NCBI GenBank assembly: GCA_039933315.1
Contig: JBDTOI010000002.1
Coordinates: forward strand, 1-64,000
DNA: 64,000 nucleotides
Source: DASXRU01 sp039933315
GTDB lineage: Bacteria > Acidobacteriota > Blastocatellia > Pyrinomonadales > Pyrinomonadaceae
Direction: 5' to 3'
Made by a program: the position numbers and the translations under genes. The notes under the pieces are model-generated. The model was given only the letters and a program-made list of their open reading frames with translations, was not told where the DNA came from and did no database searches. This document shows, piece by piece, positions 16,746 to 25,637 of this stretch. Numbering within the stretch: position 1 is the first letter of the stretch; every line of letters starts with the position of its first letter.

Positions 16746-17387
16746 CTACTCTGTTCCCGAAGCGAGCGCCGATTGCACCACGCGCTCGAGTTCTACGGGG
16801 ATTGTCTCGTCGTAACCGATAAACCTCTTCGCCAGATGTCCTCGCCGATCGAACACGAAAGCCTGTGGAATGCTGTCGTCACCTCCGAGTTGCGCATCGG
16901 CGAACTCCGGATCAGGGAACCCCAGCGGGTATTGAATGCCGAATTCACGCGCGAACCCGGGAACATCGTTGCGATCTTCGGGGCCGCCCACGTTTAGCCC
17001 GACGATTTGCAAACCTTGCGCGCCTAGACGCTTCTGCATCGCCACCAGGTGCGGCGCCGCCTCGCGACAGGGCTGGCACCAGGTCGCATAAAAATCCAAG
17101 ACGACCACCTTGCCCTGATAGTCGGAGAGCTTCACGCGCCGATCGTCTGTCAAAGTCCAGTCAAAGGCAGCGTGACTCTCGCCGGTAAGATTACTGATTG
17201 GCGTTGGCTGCTGGGCGGCTGGACTCGCTGCAGTGTTTATCTGTGAGGTTTCAGAGGGCCGGCTGTGGCACCCGGCCGGCAAGAGCAGACAAAGTGCGGC
17301 TAGCGCGAAGGCGAGTCTCGTTCTCGCTACCCCGCCCGGCTTGCGTAAAGCGCAAGGCATCTGCAGAAGATTCCTAAGCTCCGACAT
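16746..17387 (-). CDS. TlpA-like thioredoxin-fold lipoprotein
   Basis: A 213-residue protein. The signal peptide ends in a lipobox at Cys40 (LLPAGC), followed by a Ser/Pro/Gln-rich spacer and a redoxin domain (about residues 75-205). The redox site is ATWCQPC (Cys104, Cys107), and the cis-Pro region is SIPQAFVFDRRG. TlpA/ResA relatives reduce periplasmic disulfides, often for cytochrome c maturation; no cytochrome gene is nearby, so the client is unknown. An upstream ATG at residue 10 would also leave the signal peptide intact. Confidence 0.88.
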   Translation of the reverse strand: MSELRNLLQMPCALRKPGGVARTRLAFALAALCLLLPAGCHSRPSETSQINTAASPAAQQPTPISNLTGESHAAFDWTLTDDRRVKLSDYQGKVVVLDFYATWCQPCREAAPHLVAMQKRLGAQGLQIVGLNVGGPEDRNDVPGFAREFGIQYPLGFPDPEFADAQLGGDDSIPQAFVFDRRGHLAKRFIGYDETIPVELERVVQSALASGTE

Positions 17388-17464
17388 AATTGCGTCAGGA
17401 ATATTCTATACGACGCACAGTGATGGCAAAAGGTGAGCGCGGAAGTGGACAAGTTTCCCCGCAG

Positions 17465-17662
17465 CTATTGGCTTGTCAGCTCGTCGTCGGGGGCGGTTGG
17501 TTGGGATGATTCATCGACGTGACGCTCGGACGGTGGTCCGGGCACGCGAAACTCTTCATTGGCCCAGCGGCCAAAGTCTATGAGCTTGCAACGTTCAGAA
17601 CAGAAGGGCCGATCCGGATTGTCATTCCACTCAATGGGTTTGCCGCAGGTTGGACACTTCAT
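17465..17662 (-). CDS. yacG: DNA gyrase inhibitor YacG
   Basis: A 65-residue zinc protein with the YacG pattern: MKCPTCGKP, then FCSERCKLIDFGRWANEEF. The four Cys of the CxxC-CxxxC site are all present. YacG binds the GyrB C-terminus and blocks DNA binding. The C-terminal tail is acidic and low-complexity as usual. The gene lies 77 bases from the TlpA-like gene on the same strand. Confidence 0.92.
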   Translation of the reverse strand: MKCPTCGKPIEWNDNPDRPFCSERCKLIDFGRWANEEFRVPGPPSERHVDESSQPTAPDDELTSQ

Positions 17663-17718
17663 AAGAGGGAATAGAGCGACTGCAAAGTGAACTGCGCCAC
17701 GCGAGTTTTCGGGCTGCT

Positions 17719-17737
17719 CGCAAACTAATAGTTTGCG
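17719..17737. repeat. Short palindrome CGCAAACT-n-AGTTTGCG (family F)
   Basis: CGCAAACTAATAGTTTGCG is an imperfect 19-base palindrome directly after the Crp/Fnr stop codon. Similar short palindromes occur at 21907, 38001 and 52457, all next to gene ends. Confidence 0.8.
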
Positions 17738-18454
17738 TTACATGGTCAGGCTCAGACACTCACGACGCTTGACCAGGATCTTTCGCTTAACAAAGTCGAT
17801 AGTACCGGCGCGGCGCATTGCATTCAATCGCACGGTTACGCTCTCGCGAGTTGAGCCCAGCAGCGAGGCAATTTCCCGGTGGGGCAGCGGAATGTCAATC
17901 AGCACTCCATCGCTTTCATTTATCCCGTAACGGTCGGAAAACTCCGCCAGCAATTTACCCAGCCGGGCGGGAATGGCATCCAGGGCAAAGTCGGCAATGC
18001 GACGTTCGGCCTGTTCCCTGCGTTGACCGATCAGCCGGAAGGTGTAATCATAAAGTTCCCGATCCTCAACCATCGCATCGCGAAAATCCCCCGCAGGAAA
18101 CTTGAGTAGGCGAGCATTCTCGTAGGCCAGAGCGCAGTTTTCCCGCGTTGCCGCCTGAGAATAAAGGGCCGATTCCCCGAAGAGCGCTCCGGTGGGTAGA
18201 ATGTCTATGACGGCTTCGCGGGCAGTTTCCGAGTCTCGCCGCGAGAGTTTTATGCGTCCCGCGGAGATGGCGTAAAGGCAATCGGCCTGGTCACCGGGCC
18301 GATAGATTGTTCGCCGGCGCGGGAAGTCGTTAACCGTGGCGCCGGCCGCGAGCCGGAGTAGTAGTGAATGATTCAGGTTGGCCGCGAATTCCAACTGGGA
18401 AACCAGGGCGGCTCGTTCGCCGATTGAAAAATCACGGTCACGTTTTTTCTGCAT
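17738..18454 (-). CDS. Crp/Fnr family transcription regulator
   Basis: A 238-residue regulator. Residues about 30-140 form a cyclic-nucleotide-binding fold with the loop element TGALFGESALYSQ. A long helix follows, then a Crp-type winged helix-turn-helix (about 185-228): PLPHREIASLLGSTRESV. The Fnr-type N-terminal cysteines are absent. The cAMP-contacting Arg is not at its usual place, so the ligand is uncertain. Its target genes are unknown; the divergent gene encodes a diguanylate cyclase, a possible target. Confidence 0.9.
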   Translation of the reverse strand: MQKKRDRDFSIGERAALVSQLEFAANLNHSLLLRLAAGATVNDFPRRRTIYRPGDQADCLYAISAGRIKLSRRDSETAREAVIDILPTGALFGESALYSQAATRENCALAYENARLLKFPAGDFRDAMVEDRELYDYTFRLIGQRREQAERRIADFALDAIPARLGKLLAEFSDRYGINESDGVLIDIPLPHREIASLLGSTRESVTVRLNAMRRAGTIDFVKRKILVKRRECLSLTM

Positions 18455-18763
18455 GGCGTTGGAATCCCCTGTCTGCCCCGGCTGCGGGACGAAGGAATTT
18501 TGAGGTGCGTTCGGTAAAGACTATGTTCTGTTGAACGAAACCCTGGCTCGAAGGTTTGGAAAGCGCTGGGTGATCTTAAAGGTGGTATCCGCGGATCCAA
18601 GCGGGGAGGATTCCGAGGTTACTTCAGGCCGCTACCAACTTCTGTTCTGGTCGGATTCGATGAGGCTTTAAGTTCAAACGAACGCGAACAATAAACGGAA
18701 GACGCGCACTCTAGCACGGCGTAAAAAACTGCGCAAGATTCTTTTTGCATCAAACTTTTGAAC
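18455..18763. other. 309-bp divergent intergenic region
   Basis: It separates the Crp/Fnr gene from the diguanylate cyclase gene and must carry both promoters. Small ORFs inside (18373-18600 and 18619-18810 minus) look accidental. I saw no clear hairpin, riboswitch or repeat here. Confidence 0.5.
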
Positions 18764-19708
18764 ATGATTGGTAAACCCCACGTTCTGGTAGTTGATGACG
18801 AGCCTGACAAGCGCAGGCTCTTGCAAGTAGCTTTGCAAATGGCCGGCTATGCCGTTGAGACAGCGGAAGATGGCGCCGCGGCGTTGGCCGCAATTGAATC
18901 TAATCCGCCGGACTTAATTGTCACCGACGTCATGATGCCGGTGATGGATGGTTTCGAATTGGCACGGCGAGTGCGCGCCAACGCGCAGACTAGATTCATT
19001 CCCGTGATCATTCAAACGGCGGCCCGGGACGCGGCCGCAGACCTGCGGCTCGGGGCAGAGGCGGGGGCGCTGGGATACATCACTGATCCTACGGACCTGG
19101 ATTTATTGCTGGCACGCGCGCGCACTCTCCTCGACTTCAAGAACTATCTGGACACGTGCGAGGAAGCCGCATTTACCGATCACCTGACCGGACTGGCAAA
19201 CCGGCGCCGGTTTGAACGGAAGATGGAGCGGGAGATCGATCGCACGCGTCGCTACGGCCGGCCTTTCTGCCTGCTGATTCTCGACATCGATCATTTCAAG
19301 GTGGTGAACGACAATTATGGCCACGAGGCCGGAGACGAAGTACTGCGACGTCTCGCGAAAATCCTGCAAGCCGGAACACGCGGCATAGATCTGGCGGCTC
19401 GCGTCGGCGGCGAAGAATTTGCGATTCTCCTGACCGAAACAAACCTGCAGGCCGGAGAAGAAGTTGCCGAGCGATTGCGGGCGGCGGTTGAGGGGGCGGA
19501 CGTACATGAGACCGCCCGCATTACAGCGAGCCTGGGGATCGCCGAATTCCCCAGGTCAGCTACTACTGCCCAGGAATTATTTGGCGCCGCCGACGCGGCC
19601 ATGTACGAGGCAAAACACGAAGGCAGGAACCTTGTGAAACGCGCGGCCGAATTGCCGAACTCTGACCAACCGGTGGACGTACAGCAAATGCGTAGGCGAG
19701 AGTCCTGA
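18764..19708 (+). CDS. REC-GGDEF response regulator, diguanylate cyclase
   Basis: A 314-residue protein. Receiver domain (residues 5-122): acidic pair VVDDE, phosphoacceptor Asp55 in VTDVMMP, Thr in IIQTAA; the usual Lys before Pro is Asp108 (YITDP). A GGDEF domain follows with an intact GGEEF signature (215-219) and an inhibitory-site motif RGID (206-209) five residues before it. It should make cyclic di-GMP with product inhibition. The ATG at 18764 replaces a TTG six bases upstream. The cognate kinase is not adjacent. The next gene follows at 27 bases. Confidence 0.9.
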   Translation: MIGKPHVLVVDDEPDKRRLLQVALQMAGYAVETAEDGAAALAAIESNPPDLIVTDVMMPVMDGFELARRVRANAQTRFIPVIIQTAARDAAADLRLGAEAGALGYITDPTDLDLLLARARTLLDFKNYLDTCEEAAFTDHLTGLANRRRFERKMEREIDRTRRYGRPFCLLILDIDHFKVVNDNYGHEAGDEVLRRLAKILQAGTRGIDLAARVGGEEFAILLTETNLQAGEEVAERLRAAVEGADVHETARITASLGIAEFPRSATTAQELFGAADAAMYEAKHEGRNLVKRAAELPNSDQPVDVQQMRRRES

Positions 19709-19735
19709 GGGTTTTGAAAGAGAGGCCAGCAAGAA

Positions 19736-20701
19736 ATGGCTGATTACAAAGGGAAACTTGATGACTGGCAAAAAGCTGCCCGTCGCAAGGCGCGCGAGTT
19801 AGATGAAAAGCTGGATCTAAAAGGCATCGTCGAAGACGGGGCTCGGGCTGCCGGCGAGGCCGCTCGTCGCGGTGCTGAGACCGTCGCCAGCGGCGCCGAT
19901 CGGCTGCGTTCCGAAGCAGAGCGTTTGGATCAGGATCAGCAGATCCGCGATAAGGCGCGTCGCGCGGGGGGCGCGGCATCACGCCACGCGAAAGAAGCCG
20001 GAGAAGTCCTGCGCGGCGCCACCGGCGATGCGGGAAAGAAAGCCGGCGAAGTTTTCCAGGGTGCCAAGAAACAGTATCAGCGGGCAACAAAAGTTTATGA
20101 CACAGGCGCGCGCATGACGCGTGCATCCTCAGCTGCCACCACCGCTGCCTTTAAGGCAAAGGATTGGGTCAAACAGAATCCGGGCAAAGCGGCTGCAGTG
20201 TCATTCTCATTGATTCTGGGTGTCCGGATGGGCGCGTCCTTTCCCGGCATCGATGCTGTCCTGCTGGGATCACATCCACACTGGCTCACGCACTCGGCGC
20301 TCCCCGTTTGGGGTTTGAAAAAGGCGAGTGAGAAGTTTGACGCTTATTTGCGCAAGCAGGAGGAACTGATTACAGCCGGAAAGTTAACTGAGGCTGAACG
20401 CGAGCGGGTACAGTTTCAACGGAAGATGGCGAAGTACGTGGGCGCGCCTTTGCTGGGGGCCTTCAGCTGCGCGGCGGGCGCGGCGATGTTTGCGCAGATT
20501 GCGCAGCCCGGGCGGATTGCCGGGTCACCAATCAGCTGGTTGTTGGGTGGCAATCCCTTTCTCGACGGCGTCTGGCTGTTTGCCAATGGCGTGATCTGTT
20601 TCCACCAGGGCTACAAGTTCTTCATGATTGCGCTGGCTGACCAGAAGGAAGTGAATCAGGTGGTGCGAGAGATAAAAGGTTTGTTGCCTGCCGGTGTCTA
20701 A
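19736..20701 (+). CDS. Hypothetical amphipathic/membrane protein
   Basis: A 321-residue protein I do not recognise. Residues 1-130 are one long Ala/Gly/Arg/Lys-rich amphipathic or coiled-coil region, with repeated AGEAARRGAE-like and DAGKKAGEV-like units reminiscent of apolipoprotein or LEA repeats. Residues about 150-185 and 245-300 are hydrophobic and probably span or enter the membrane. Between them lies a basic helical hairpin (KKASEKFDAYLRKQEEL). It lies 27 bases after the diguanylate cyclase gene, so it may be co-expressed. A membrane-remodelling role would be a guess. Confidence 0.6.
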   Translation: MADYKGKLDDWQKAARRKARELDEKLDLKGIVEDGARAAGEAARRGAETVASGADRLRSEAERLDQDQQIRDKARRAGGAASRHAKEAGEVLRGATGDAGKKAGEVFQGAKKQYQRATKVYDTGARMTRASSAATTAAFKAKDWVKQNPGKAAAVSFSLILGVRMGASFPGIDAVLLGSHPHWLTHSALPVWGLKKASEKFDAYLRKQEELITAGKLTEAERERVQFQRKMAKYVGAPLLGAFSCAAGAAMFAQIAQPGRIAGSPISWLLGGNPFLDGVWLFANGVICFHQGYKFFMIALADQKEVNQVVREIKGLLPAGV

Positions 20702-20717
20702 CCTTAGTGCAGTTCAA

Positions 20718-20806
20718 GTTGAGGTTTCACGCGAAGGCGCAAAGAAAAACACTCAACCCTTTGCGCCTTCTGCTTTTCTTTTCTTAGCGCCTTTGCGTGA
20801 AACCTC
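20718..20806. repeat. Inverted repeat element, GAGGTTTCACGC family (family A)
   Basis: Arms GAGGTTTCACGCGAAGGCGC and GCGCCTTTGCGTGAAACCTC enclose an A-rich then T-rich centre. It sits between two convergent genes and could act as a bidirectional terminator. Related copies are at 45001 and 57549. Confidence 0.85.
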
Positions 20807-20840
20807 CTCTAACCCAACCAGCGTCTTTGATTTCAAGAGG

Positions 20841-21887
20841 CTACTTACCCACCGAGACGATCCGTTGAATTATCTTTGGATCATCCGGCAACAATCCCGA
20901 CTTCGGCAGCCGGGGTGTTAACTCTAACCAATTGCGGTCCATGGCAAAGACGCGTTTGAAGAGTGGCAGCGATTCGTCCACGCGGCCCATGTTCACCAGG
21001 GCCACCGCGTGCCAATAGATCATCTCCGCATTGTCAGGGACCAGTTTCTCGGCTGCTCCGTATTCCCTTAACGCCCCTTCATTGTCTTTCTTCTCCACTG
21101 CCAGATCGCCGGCGTTCATGTGATTGTAGGCGCGCTGCAACTTAACCAGGCGGCGCAGCTCCTGCAAAGGCTCCGGACTATCATCGACCCGGAGGTCGAA
21201 CAGGCGGTCCTTCCACGACTGACCGGTCGGCTTCCCCGTCACGACGATTAAGGCTGCGGACTGCCGCCCGCGTATATCGCCGCCCGCCGCCTGGGCTGCA
21301 TCGAGGGCGGCCAACATGCGTTCCGCCAAATCGCCTTTCGTCGCTTCAAAGGCTGCCGCCATCGCGGGCCACACTTTATCGTTCAACATCAGGTTTGCCT
21401 GAACCGAATAATCTTTGCCGACGTGATGTCCGGCCGCCTGGATGTCATTTTTGCCGGTCCAGGCATCGACCCGTCCCTGCGCATCGATCATGGCCACCTG
21501 GCGCACTTCGCGACCTTCGTCCGCAGCCAACAAACCCTTCAAGGCCTCGGGGCCACTGCGTCCGCTGCGCATGAGATCGAGGCCCAACTTGCCATAAGAC
21601 GGATCGACGAAAGATTGCGTGGCCACTGCGCCTACTCCGGCTTCCGCCCAGGGCACAATGGGGCCAACCGAAAACCAGTGGGACTGCACGGCCACGCCGA
21701 GTTCACCGGTTGCCGGATCGCGCGCCACAATTGAATAGGTATGCACTGGTCGCAAAGGCCGCCGCAACCCGACGGGCTCTTGCTCCACGGCTGGGGTAAC
21801 CTGCGGCGTTCTGTTTTGCGCACTCGAGCTCATGGCAGCGCCGATACATGCTGAGGCTATGAATAGAACAACAATCAGTTGACGCAT
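20841..21887 (-). CDS. DUF1028 protein with C-terminal TPR
   Basis: A 348-residue exported protein. After a signal peptide (residues 1-24) a DUF1028 domain spans about 45-255: YSIVARDPATGELGVAVQSH, GPIVPWAEAGVGAVATQS and GRQSAALIVV. The domain resembles Ntn-hydrolases by its N-terminal region, but activity is unproven. A C-terminal pair of TPR-like helices follows (about 270-345, containing AEKLVPDNAEMIYWHAVALV). The start at 21887 has a strong site GAGGTGAAGAC; the longer frame lacks one. It ends close to the family A repeat. Confidence 0.87.
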   Translation of the reverse strand: MRQLIVVLFIASACIGAAMSSSAQNRTPQVTPAVEQEPVGLRRPLRPVHTYSIVARDPATGELGVAVQSHWFSVGPIVPWAEAGVGAVATQSFVDPSYGKLGLDLMRSGRSGPEALKGLLAADEGREVRQVAMIDAQGRVDAWTGKNDIQAAGHHVGKDYSVQANLMLNDKVWPAMAAAFEATKGDLAERMLAALDAAQAAGGDIRGRQSAALIVVTGKPTGQSWKDRLFDLRVDDSPEPLQELRRLVKLQRAYNHMNAGDLAVEKKDNEGALREYGAAEKLVPDNAEMIYWHAVALVNMGRVDESLPLFKRVFAMDRNWLELTPRLPKSGLLPDDPKIIQRIVSVGK

Positions 21888-21906
21888 GTCTTCACCTCTT
21901 TTCTGT

Positions 21907-21949
21907 AAACGCAAACTTTTAGGTTGCGCCGCAAGCTAACGTCTTGCGT
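21907..21949. repeat. Two short palindromes (family F)
   Basis: AACGCAAACTTTTAGGTTGC and GCAAGCTAACGTCTTGCGTT lie end to end, just upstream of the DUF1028 start. They resemble the palindromes at 17719, 38001 and 52457. Confidence 0.7.
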
Positions 21950-21953
21950 TGCA

Positions 21954-22373
21954 TCAGGAGACAAATGGATAGAGTGGTGTGTTACGAAAGATCCAGAAGC
22001 AGACCACCACAATGAGGAACGTCCAGATATATCTTGCGGGAATGAAAAGCCGCGGTTGCGGACGCCCGGTTAGTGCACGTCTGGTGCTCAGAAAAAGCAC
22101 GAGCAGCAGAAACGGCAGCGTCATTACCATCAAGGGATTGAGTTTGAAAGCAACCAGGGGATGCCCGTGAAGCAATTGATGCAGACCGCGCAAGGTGCCA
22201 CAGCCGGGACATTGAAAGCCGGTTACCATGCGAAAGGGACACGCAGGATAACCGGTTCCATTAGCGGGATTGAAAAGATAGAGGTACGTCGATCCCAGGG
22301 TCAGCACGCACCAGACGGCGGACACCTTCAGACGCTGGTGGAATGTCTCCTCGAAAACCACTGAGAAAAACAA
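21954..22373 (-). CDS. DUF2752 membrane protein
   Basis: A 139-residue membrane protein with three hydrophobic segments. The DUF2752 signature is clear: CPFRMVTGFQCPGCGTLRGL, then a His-containing HQLLHGHPLVAFKLNPL. The CxxC and Gly-Leu residues are conserved in the family, whose function is unknown. It often neighbours a CD225-domain protein, as here (starts 20 bases upstream). Confidence 0.9.
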   Translation of the reverse strand: MFFSVVFEETFHQRLKVSAVWCVLTLGSTYLYLFNPANGTGYPACPFRMVTGFQCPGCGTLRGLHQLLHGHPLVAFKLNPLMVMTLPFLLLVLFLSTRRALTGRPQPRLFIPARYIWTFLIVVVCFWIFRNTPLYPFVS

Positions 22374-22392
22374 TCTGCGGGAGGCGCAATCT

Positions 22393-22698
22393 CTAGCGAG
22401 TGCCGCTCATTGCACCCAAACCGCCGAGAATTACCATAAAGATGATGTAAATGGCTATTCCCGCAATGCCGACGCCGGCGGAAATCATCGCCCACAATTT
22501 GGCATTCTTCGATGCCGCCATGGCGCCGGCAATATCTCCCGCCTGAATTTTGCCGTTTACCTGGGCGGCGTAAACGATTGAGACCACCCCGGCCGGCAAG
22601 CAGCAAAACACGGTAGTCAGAATTGCAAAGACCAGGTAGTTTGGAATATTTGCCGGTGCGCTGTTAGGGGGCGGCGGCGGGGTCCAGTTTTGCGACAT
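22393..22698 (-). CDS. CD225/dispanin-like small membrane protein
   Basis: A 101-residue protein: Pro/Asn-rich N-terminus, one hydrophobic segment (about residues 22-48), a conserved cytosolic loop AAQVNGKIQAGDIAGAMAAS and a second hydrophobic segment (about 70-95). The CPAG-like loop after the first segment (CCLPAGVVSIVYA) is typical of the CD225 fold shared with eukaryotic IFITM proteins. Bacterial roles are unknown. It is adjacent to DUF2752 and to a further membrane protein on the same strand, so an operon is likely. Confidence 0.85.
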   Translation of the reverse strand: MSQNWTPPPPPNSAPANIPNYLVFAILTTVFCCLPAGVVSIVYAAQVNGKIQAGDIAGAMAASKNAKLWAMISAGVGIAGIAIYIIFMVILGGLGAMSGTR

Positions 22699-22760
22699 GC
22701 GATTCTCCTGTTGTTAGAGTTTGGAAAAACCACCAAGTTAACTGTTGGTCTTTTGGGAAA

Positions 22761-23249
22761 TTAAAGTCCGGCGCCGAAACTGCCCGGCTGTCCGGCGTCA
22801 AAGGCCGGTGGTGGCGGGGGCGGTGCATCAGGGCCGCCCTTTCGTTTTTCAAACAGCGGCACTGCTATCAGACCACCCAGGGTCGAAAGACCGATAGCAA
22901 ACACAGCACCGAGTAAAGTGCCGATTATTATCAGCATCATGCCGGTAACGGGAAGCTTCATGTTCATCCGCTCAAGTTGTTCCTCGAGCCCCATGTTTGC
23001 GGCCAGGGCGAAACTTAGCGGTATGCCGATGACGATCCGCACTGCAGCCTGCACCACTCCCGCCATGGCGCCAAGTATTGCGCCCTCACCAACCGTTACG
23101 GGCACCGGCGCCTTGGGAATGTAAAGAAAACCCGCTAGCACTCCACCACCGATAGACCAGAGGCAACTGCAGGTAGCAACAATGGGAATAACCGAAAGGA
23201 TGCCAGCCACAAGCCCACCGATTAACGCCGGCTTTAGTTTCTCGTTCAT
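22761..23249 (-). CDS. Hypothetical four-helix membrane protein
   Basis: A 162-residue protein with four hydrophobic segments (about residues 8-35, 38-60, 62-85, 100-130) and a Gly/Pro-rich cytoplasmic tail with a run of nine Pro. It resembles small membrane proteins that sit beside CD225/DUF2752 genes, but I cannot name the family. It is the first gene of the three-gene minus-strand unit. Confidence 0.65.
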   Translation of the reverse strand: MNEKLKPALIGGLVAGILSVIPIVATCSCLWSIGGGVLAGFLYIPKAPVPVTVGEGAILGAMAGVVQAAVRIVIGIPLSFALAANMGLEEQLERMNMKLPVTGMMLIIIGTLLGAVFAIGLSTLGGLIAVPLFEKRKGGPDAPPPPPPAFDAGQPGSFGAGL

Positions 23250-23417
23250 CTGTTTTTACGCGTTCCCAGAAAAATGACAGGACTCAACAAGCAGTTGCGA
23301 ACTGACTGCGGATAGCGGTGCATAACTAACAAAGCAGCACGAAATTGTCAATAAGATTAATCAATTTAACGGGTTGCGTGCGTGTTCCATTCGCTCCGTA
23401 ACCATTACAGCCAGTGC

Positions 23418-25352
23418 TTATGGTGATTGATAGCGGCGAATGATCTGTGCCGTCGTCCTGATCAGCCAGTAGAGGGTCACGGCAACCAACACAAAAAGCA
23501 CCGACTGAATGACCAGCACATACCGGTATTCGGTATGTAAAAAGGATTGCGCACTTAAGTAGTAGAGGGGAATAGCCAGCAGAACAACTATGGTACGGGC
23601 GCCGCCTCGCGCCGTCAGCAAGACGGCGCCAATAACAGCGAGGGGGATCATCCAGGCAGTGATAAAAAACATCTGCAAGCCGTTAAGGAATATGCGCACG
23701 TACTTCGTCCAAAGCGCCGAGGCGGGTCCCAGGCGGAAAAGCTCGGTCCGGCCAATTTCTACCACGGTCGGCGCCGGTCGCCGGTCTTCATTGCTTACTA
23801 CCAGGCGCACGCTGCCGGTGTCGCGGCTAACAAAAGGAATTCGCACTGTAGCTGTCTGGCGGTTAGACCCCGGAATTAGTTCCAGCGGGTGAAATACCGG
23901 CGTTGATCCGAACACCTGTGTCTGGTCCAGACTGGTAATGCGGAAGACGATACTTCCCTGTTCCACTTTAATCGGGATACGGAATAAATAATCGCTATGT
24001 TTCTCAACGCGGATGGGAAGTGAAACGATTTGATTGCCGGCTTGAAGGTTGGGTGCCTCTATCAGCAGGGACTGCCCGTCGACCGCCAGGGAGATTTTTG
24101 CGGTTGTTTGTGGGCCCGTTACCACCGCCATGAAATCGGATGGCTTGTTTGCCCAAACCAGCTGCTTCTGGCCGGTAAGATTCAGTGGGTGAGTAACGGC
24201 CGGCGCCGTAGAGAGAATGTGCACCCTCTCCAACTTCAACATGGAAAAGGCACGTCGTATAACCACGCCGGCGAACCAGACTGGGTGTGAGCGAATTACT
24301 GAGAGTCCGCGCCTGGTCCGATCATGATCGCGCTCCGCCCCGTTTCCTCCAAAAAGCGAGCTGCCGTAATCAGGACGGTTGTAGAGCTGGGCCTCGGTAG
24401 ATACGGTTTCGATGTCGGTCGTGGGCAGGCCGAATCGTTTTTCCCGGTCATAGTCACTGATGCCGACGTTTAGCATTTGCCCTGTCCCCAGCGAGAGGGG
24501 AATAAAATGATGAAACACAACCAGGTTGCGAATGGTGATGGGGGAGATCACGATAATGGTTGCGCCGACCAGGGCGGCGGCGAAACTCCAGCGCTTGCCG
24601 CGATCCAGGATGACCAGCAGCAACAGCGCCAGAAAGGGCGCCAGCAGGAGTGCGTTCGATCTAATCCAGCATGAAACTCCGATACACACACCGACGGCTA
24701 CCGCCGCGCGAAAGCTACCTTTCTTTGCCGTTCGAATAAGGAAAAAGAGCGCGAGCAAAATGGGAAGGGTCGCTAGCGAATCCGGTATCAGCAGGAGAGA
24801 ATAGTAAGCGAGCTGGGGTGACAGAGCGGCGAGCACGCCTGCGATAGCCGCCGCCTTTACCGGCAACAACTCGGCCGCAATAAAGAAGAGCAGGATAGCT
24901 CCCGCCGCGTCGCAAATTATCTGAAACAGCCGCATAGATGTGTCTGACTCGCTAAACAACCCAAAGACTGCGGCCATAGTGATGGGATAACCCGGAGGGT
25001 ATGTCAGAATATTTGCGTCACCTGGCGGCGCGGGACCTTTGACGAAGGTGGCGAGATCTCCCTGGAGCAAGTAAGCGGCGTTAGACTTGTGGTGCTCGAC
25101 CATGCCCGCAAAAACCCTGGAGAAAACCGGGCGATTGTCTTGCCAGTGTAAAAGTCTGACACCAATCGACAGGATCAGGATCCCCAGACAAATCAGGATC
25201 GTGCGGTGGCGCAACCTTCTGGATTTTAAGGCTTCCGATTGACGGTCAAGGCCTAAAGAAATTCCTATGGGCCAAAGCTGTCTTAGAGTTTGACTAGATA
25301 AGGGCAAGAAGGTAGTTTCCACTCTTTCCGGCGGATCAATTGCACCTGACAT
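23418..25352 (-). CDS. GT39-like membrane glycosyltransferase
   Basis: A 644-residue protein with about 11-12 hydrophobic segments between residues about 45 and 330 and again at the C-terminus. Between them is a periplasmic beta-rich domain (about 375-545). It resembles ArnT/PMT-type (GT39/GT83) transferases, which use lipid-linked sugars. A PPGYPITMAAVFG element fits the family. The N-terminal acidic pair usually needed is not obvious, so activity is unproven. It opens the glycan locus. I use the ATG at 25352 rather than a TTG at 25367. Confidence 0.75.
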   Translation of the reverse strand: MSGAIDPPERVETTFLPLSSQTLRQLWPIGISLGLDRQSEALKSRRLRHRTILICLGILILSIGVRLLHWQDNRPVFSRVFAGMVEHHKSNAAYLLQGDLATFVKGPAPPGDANILTYPPGYPITMAAVFGLFSESDTSMRLFQIICDAAGAILLFFIAAELLPVKAAAIAGVLAALSPQLAYYSLLLIPDSLATLPILLALFFLIRTAKKGSFRAAVAVGVCIGVSCWIRSNALLLAPFLALLLLVILDRGKRWSFAAALVGATIIVISPITIRNLVVFHHFIPLSLGTGQMLNVGISDYDREKRFGLPTTDIETVSTEAQLYNRPDYGSSLFGGNGAERDHDRTRRGLSVIRSHPVWFAGVVIRRAFSMLKLERVHILSTAPAVTHPLNLTGQKQLVWANKPSDFMAVVTGPQTTAKISLAVDGQSLLIEAPNLQAGNQIVSLPIRVEKHSDYLFRIPIKVEQGSIVFRITSLDQTQVFGSTPVFHPLELIPGSNRQTATVRIPFVSRDTGSVRLVVSNEDRRPAPTVVEIGRTELFRLGPASALWTKYVRIFLNGLQMFFITAWMIPLAVIGAVLLTARGGARTIVVLLAIPLYYLSAQSFLHTEYRYVLVIQSVLFVLVAVTLYWLIRTTAQIIRRYQSP

Positions 25353-25436
25353 CAGGCGCGGGTGCAAATGGATTGTCGAGTCGGCATGCTAACAAAACCA
25401 AGTTTGAGTTGCACGCTAATGACGAAGCAGTGACCG

Positions 25437-25599
25437 ATCTCATTAACACCCGGTTTCAACCGGGTGTCGGTGGTTACATTTTGAGTTTGAACCGTTTCAA
25501 CGGTTTCTAATTCGCCGGGCAGCGGGTAAACCGTTGAAACGGTTTCAGGTATCAGGATAGGTTGCGCATCACCCGGTTGAAACCGGGTGTTAATGAGAT
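25437..25599. repeat. Nested palindromic element (family B), 163 bp
   Basis: The outer arms are 30 bases long and perfectly complementary (25437-25466 and 25570-25599). Each arm contains a hairpin, CACCCGGTTTCAACCGGGTG. Two inner hairpins of AACCGTTTCAACGGTT type lie between. A second copy lies at 44788. It sits between two divergent genes. Confidence 0.93.
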
Positions 25600-25637
25600 T
25601 AAGAGCTGTTAGCATTCATGGCGAGTACTAGATAAAT

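Noticed and set aside
19563..20126. 187-codon minus-strand ORF
   Set aside because: Arg/Pro/Leu-rich shadow opposite the diguanylate cyclase and its neighbour.
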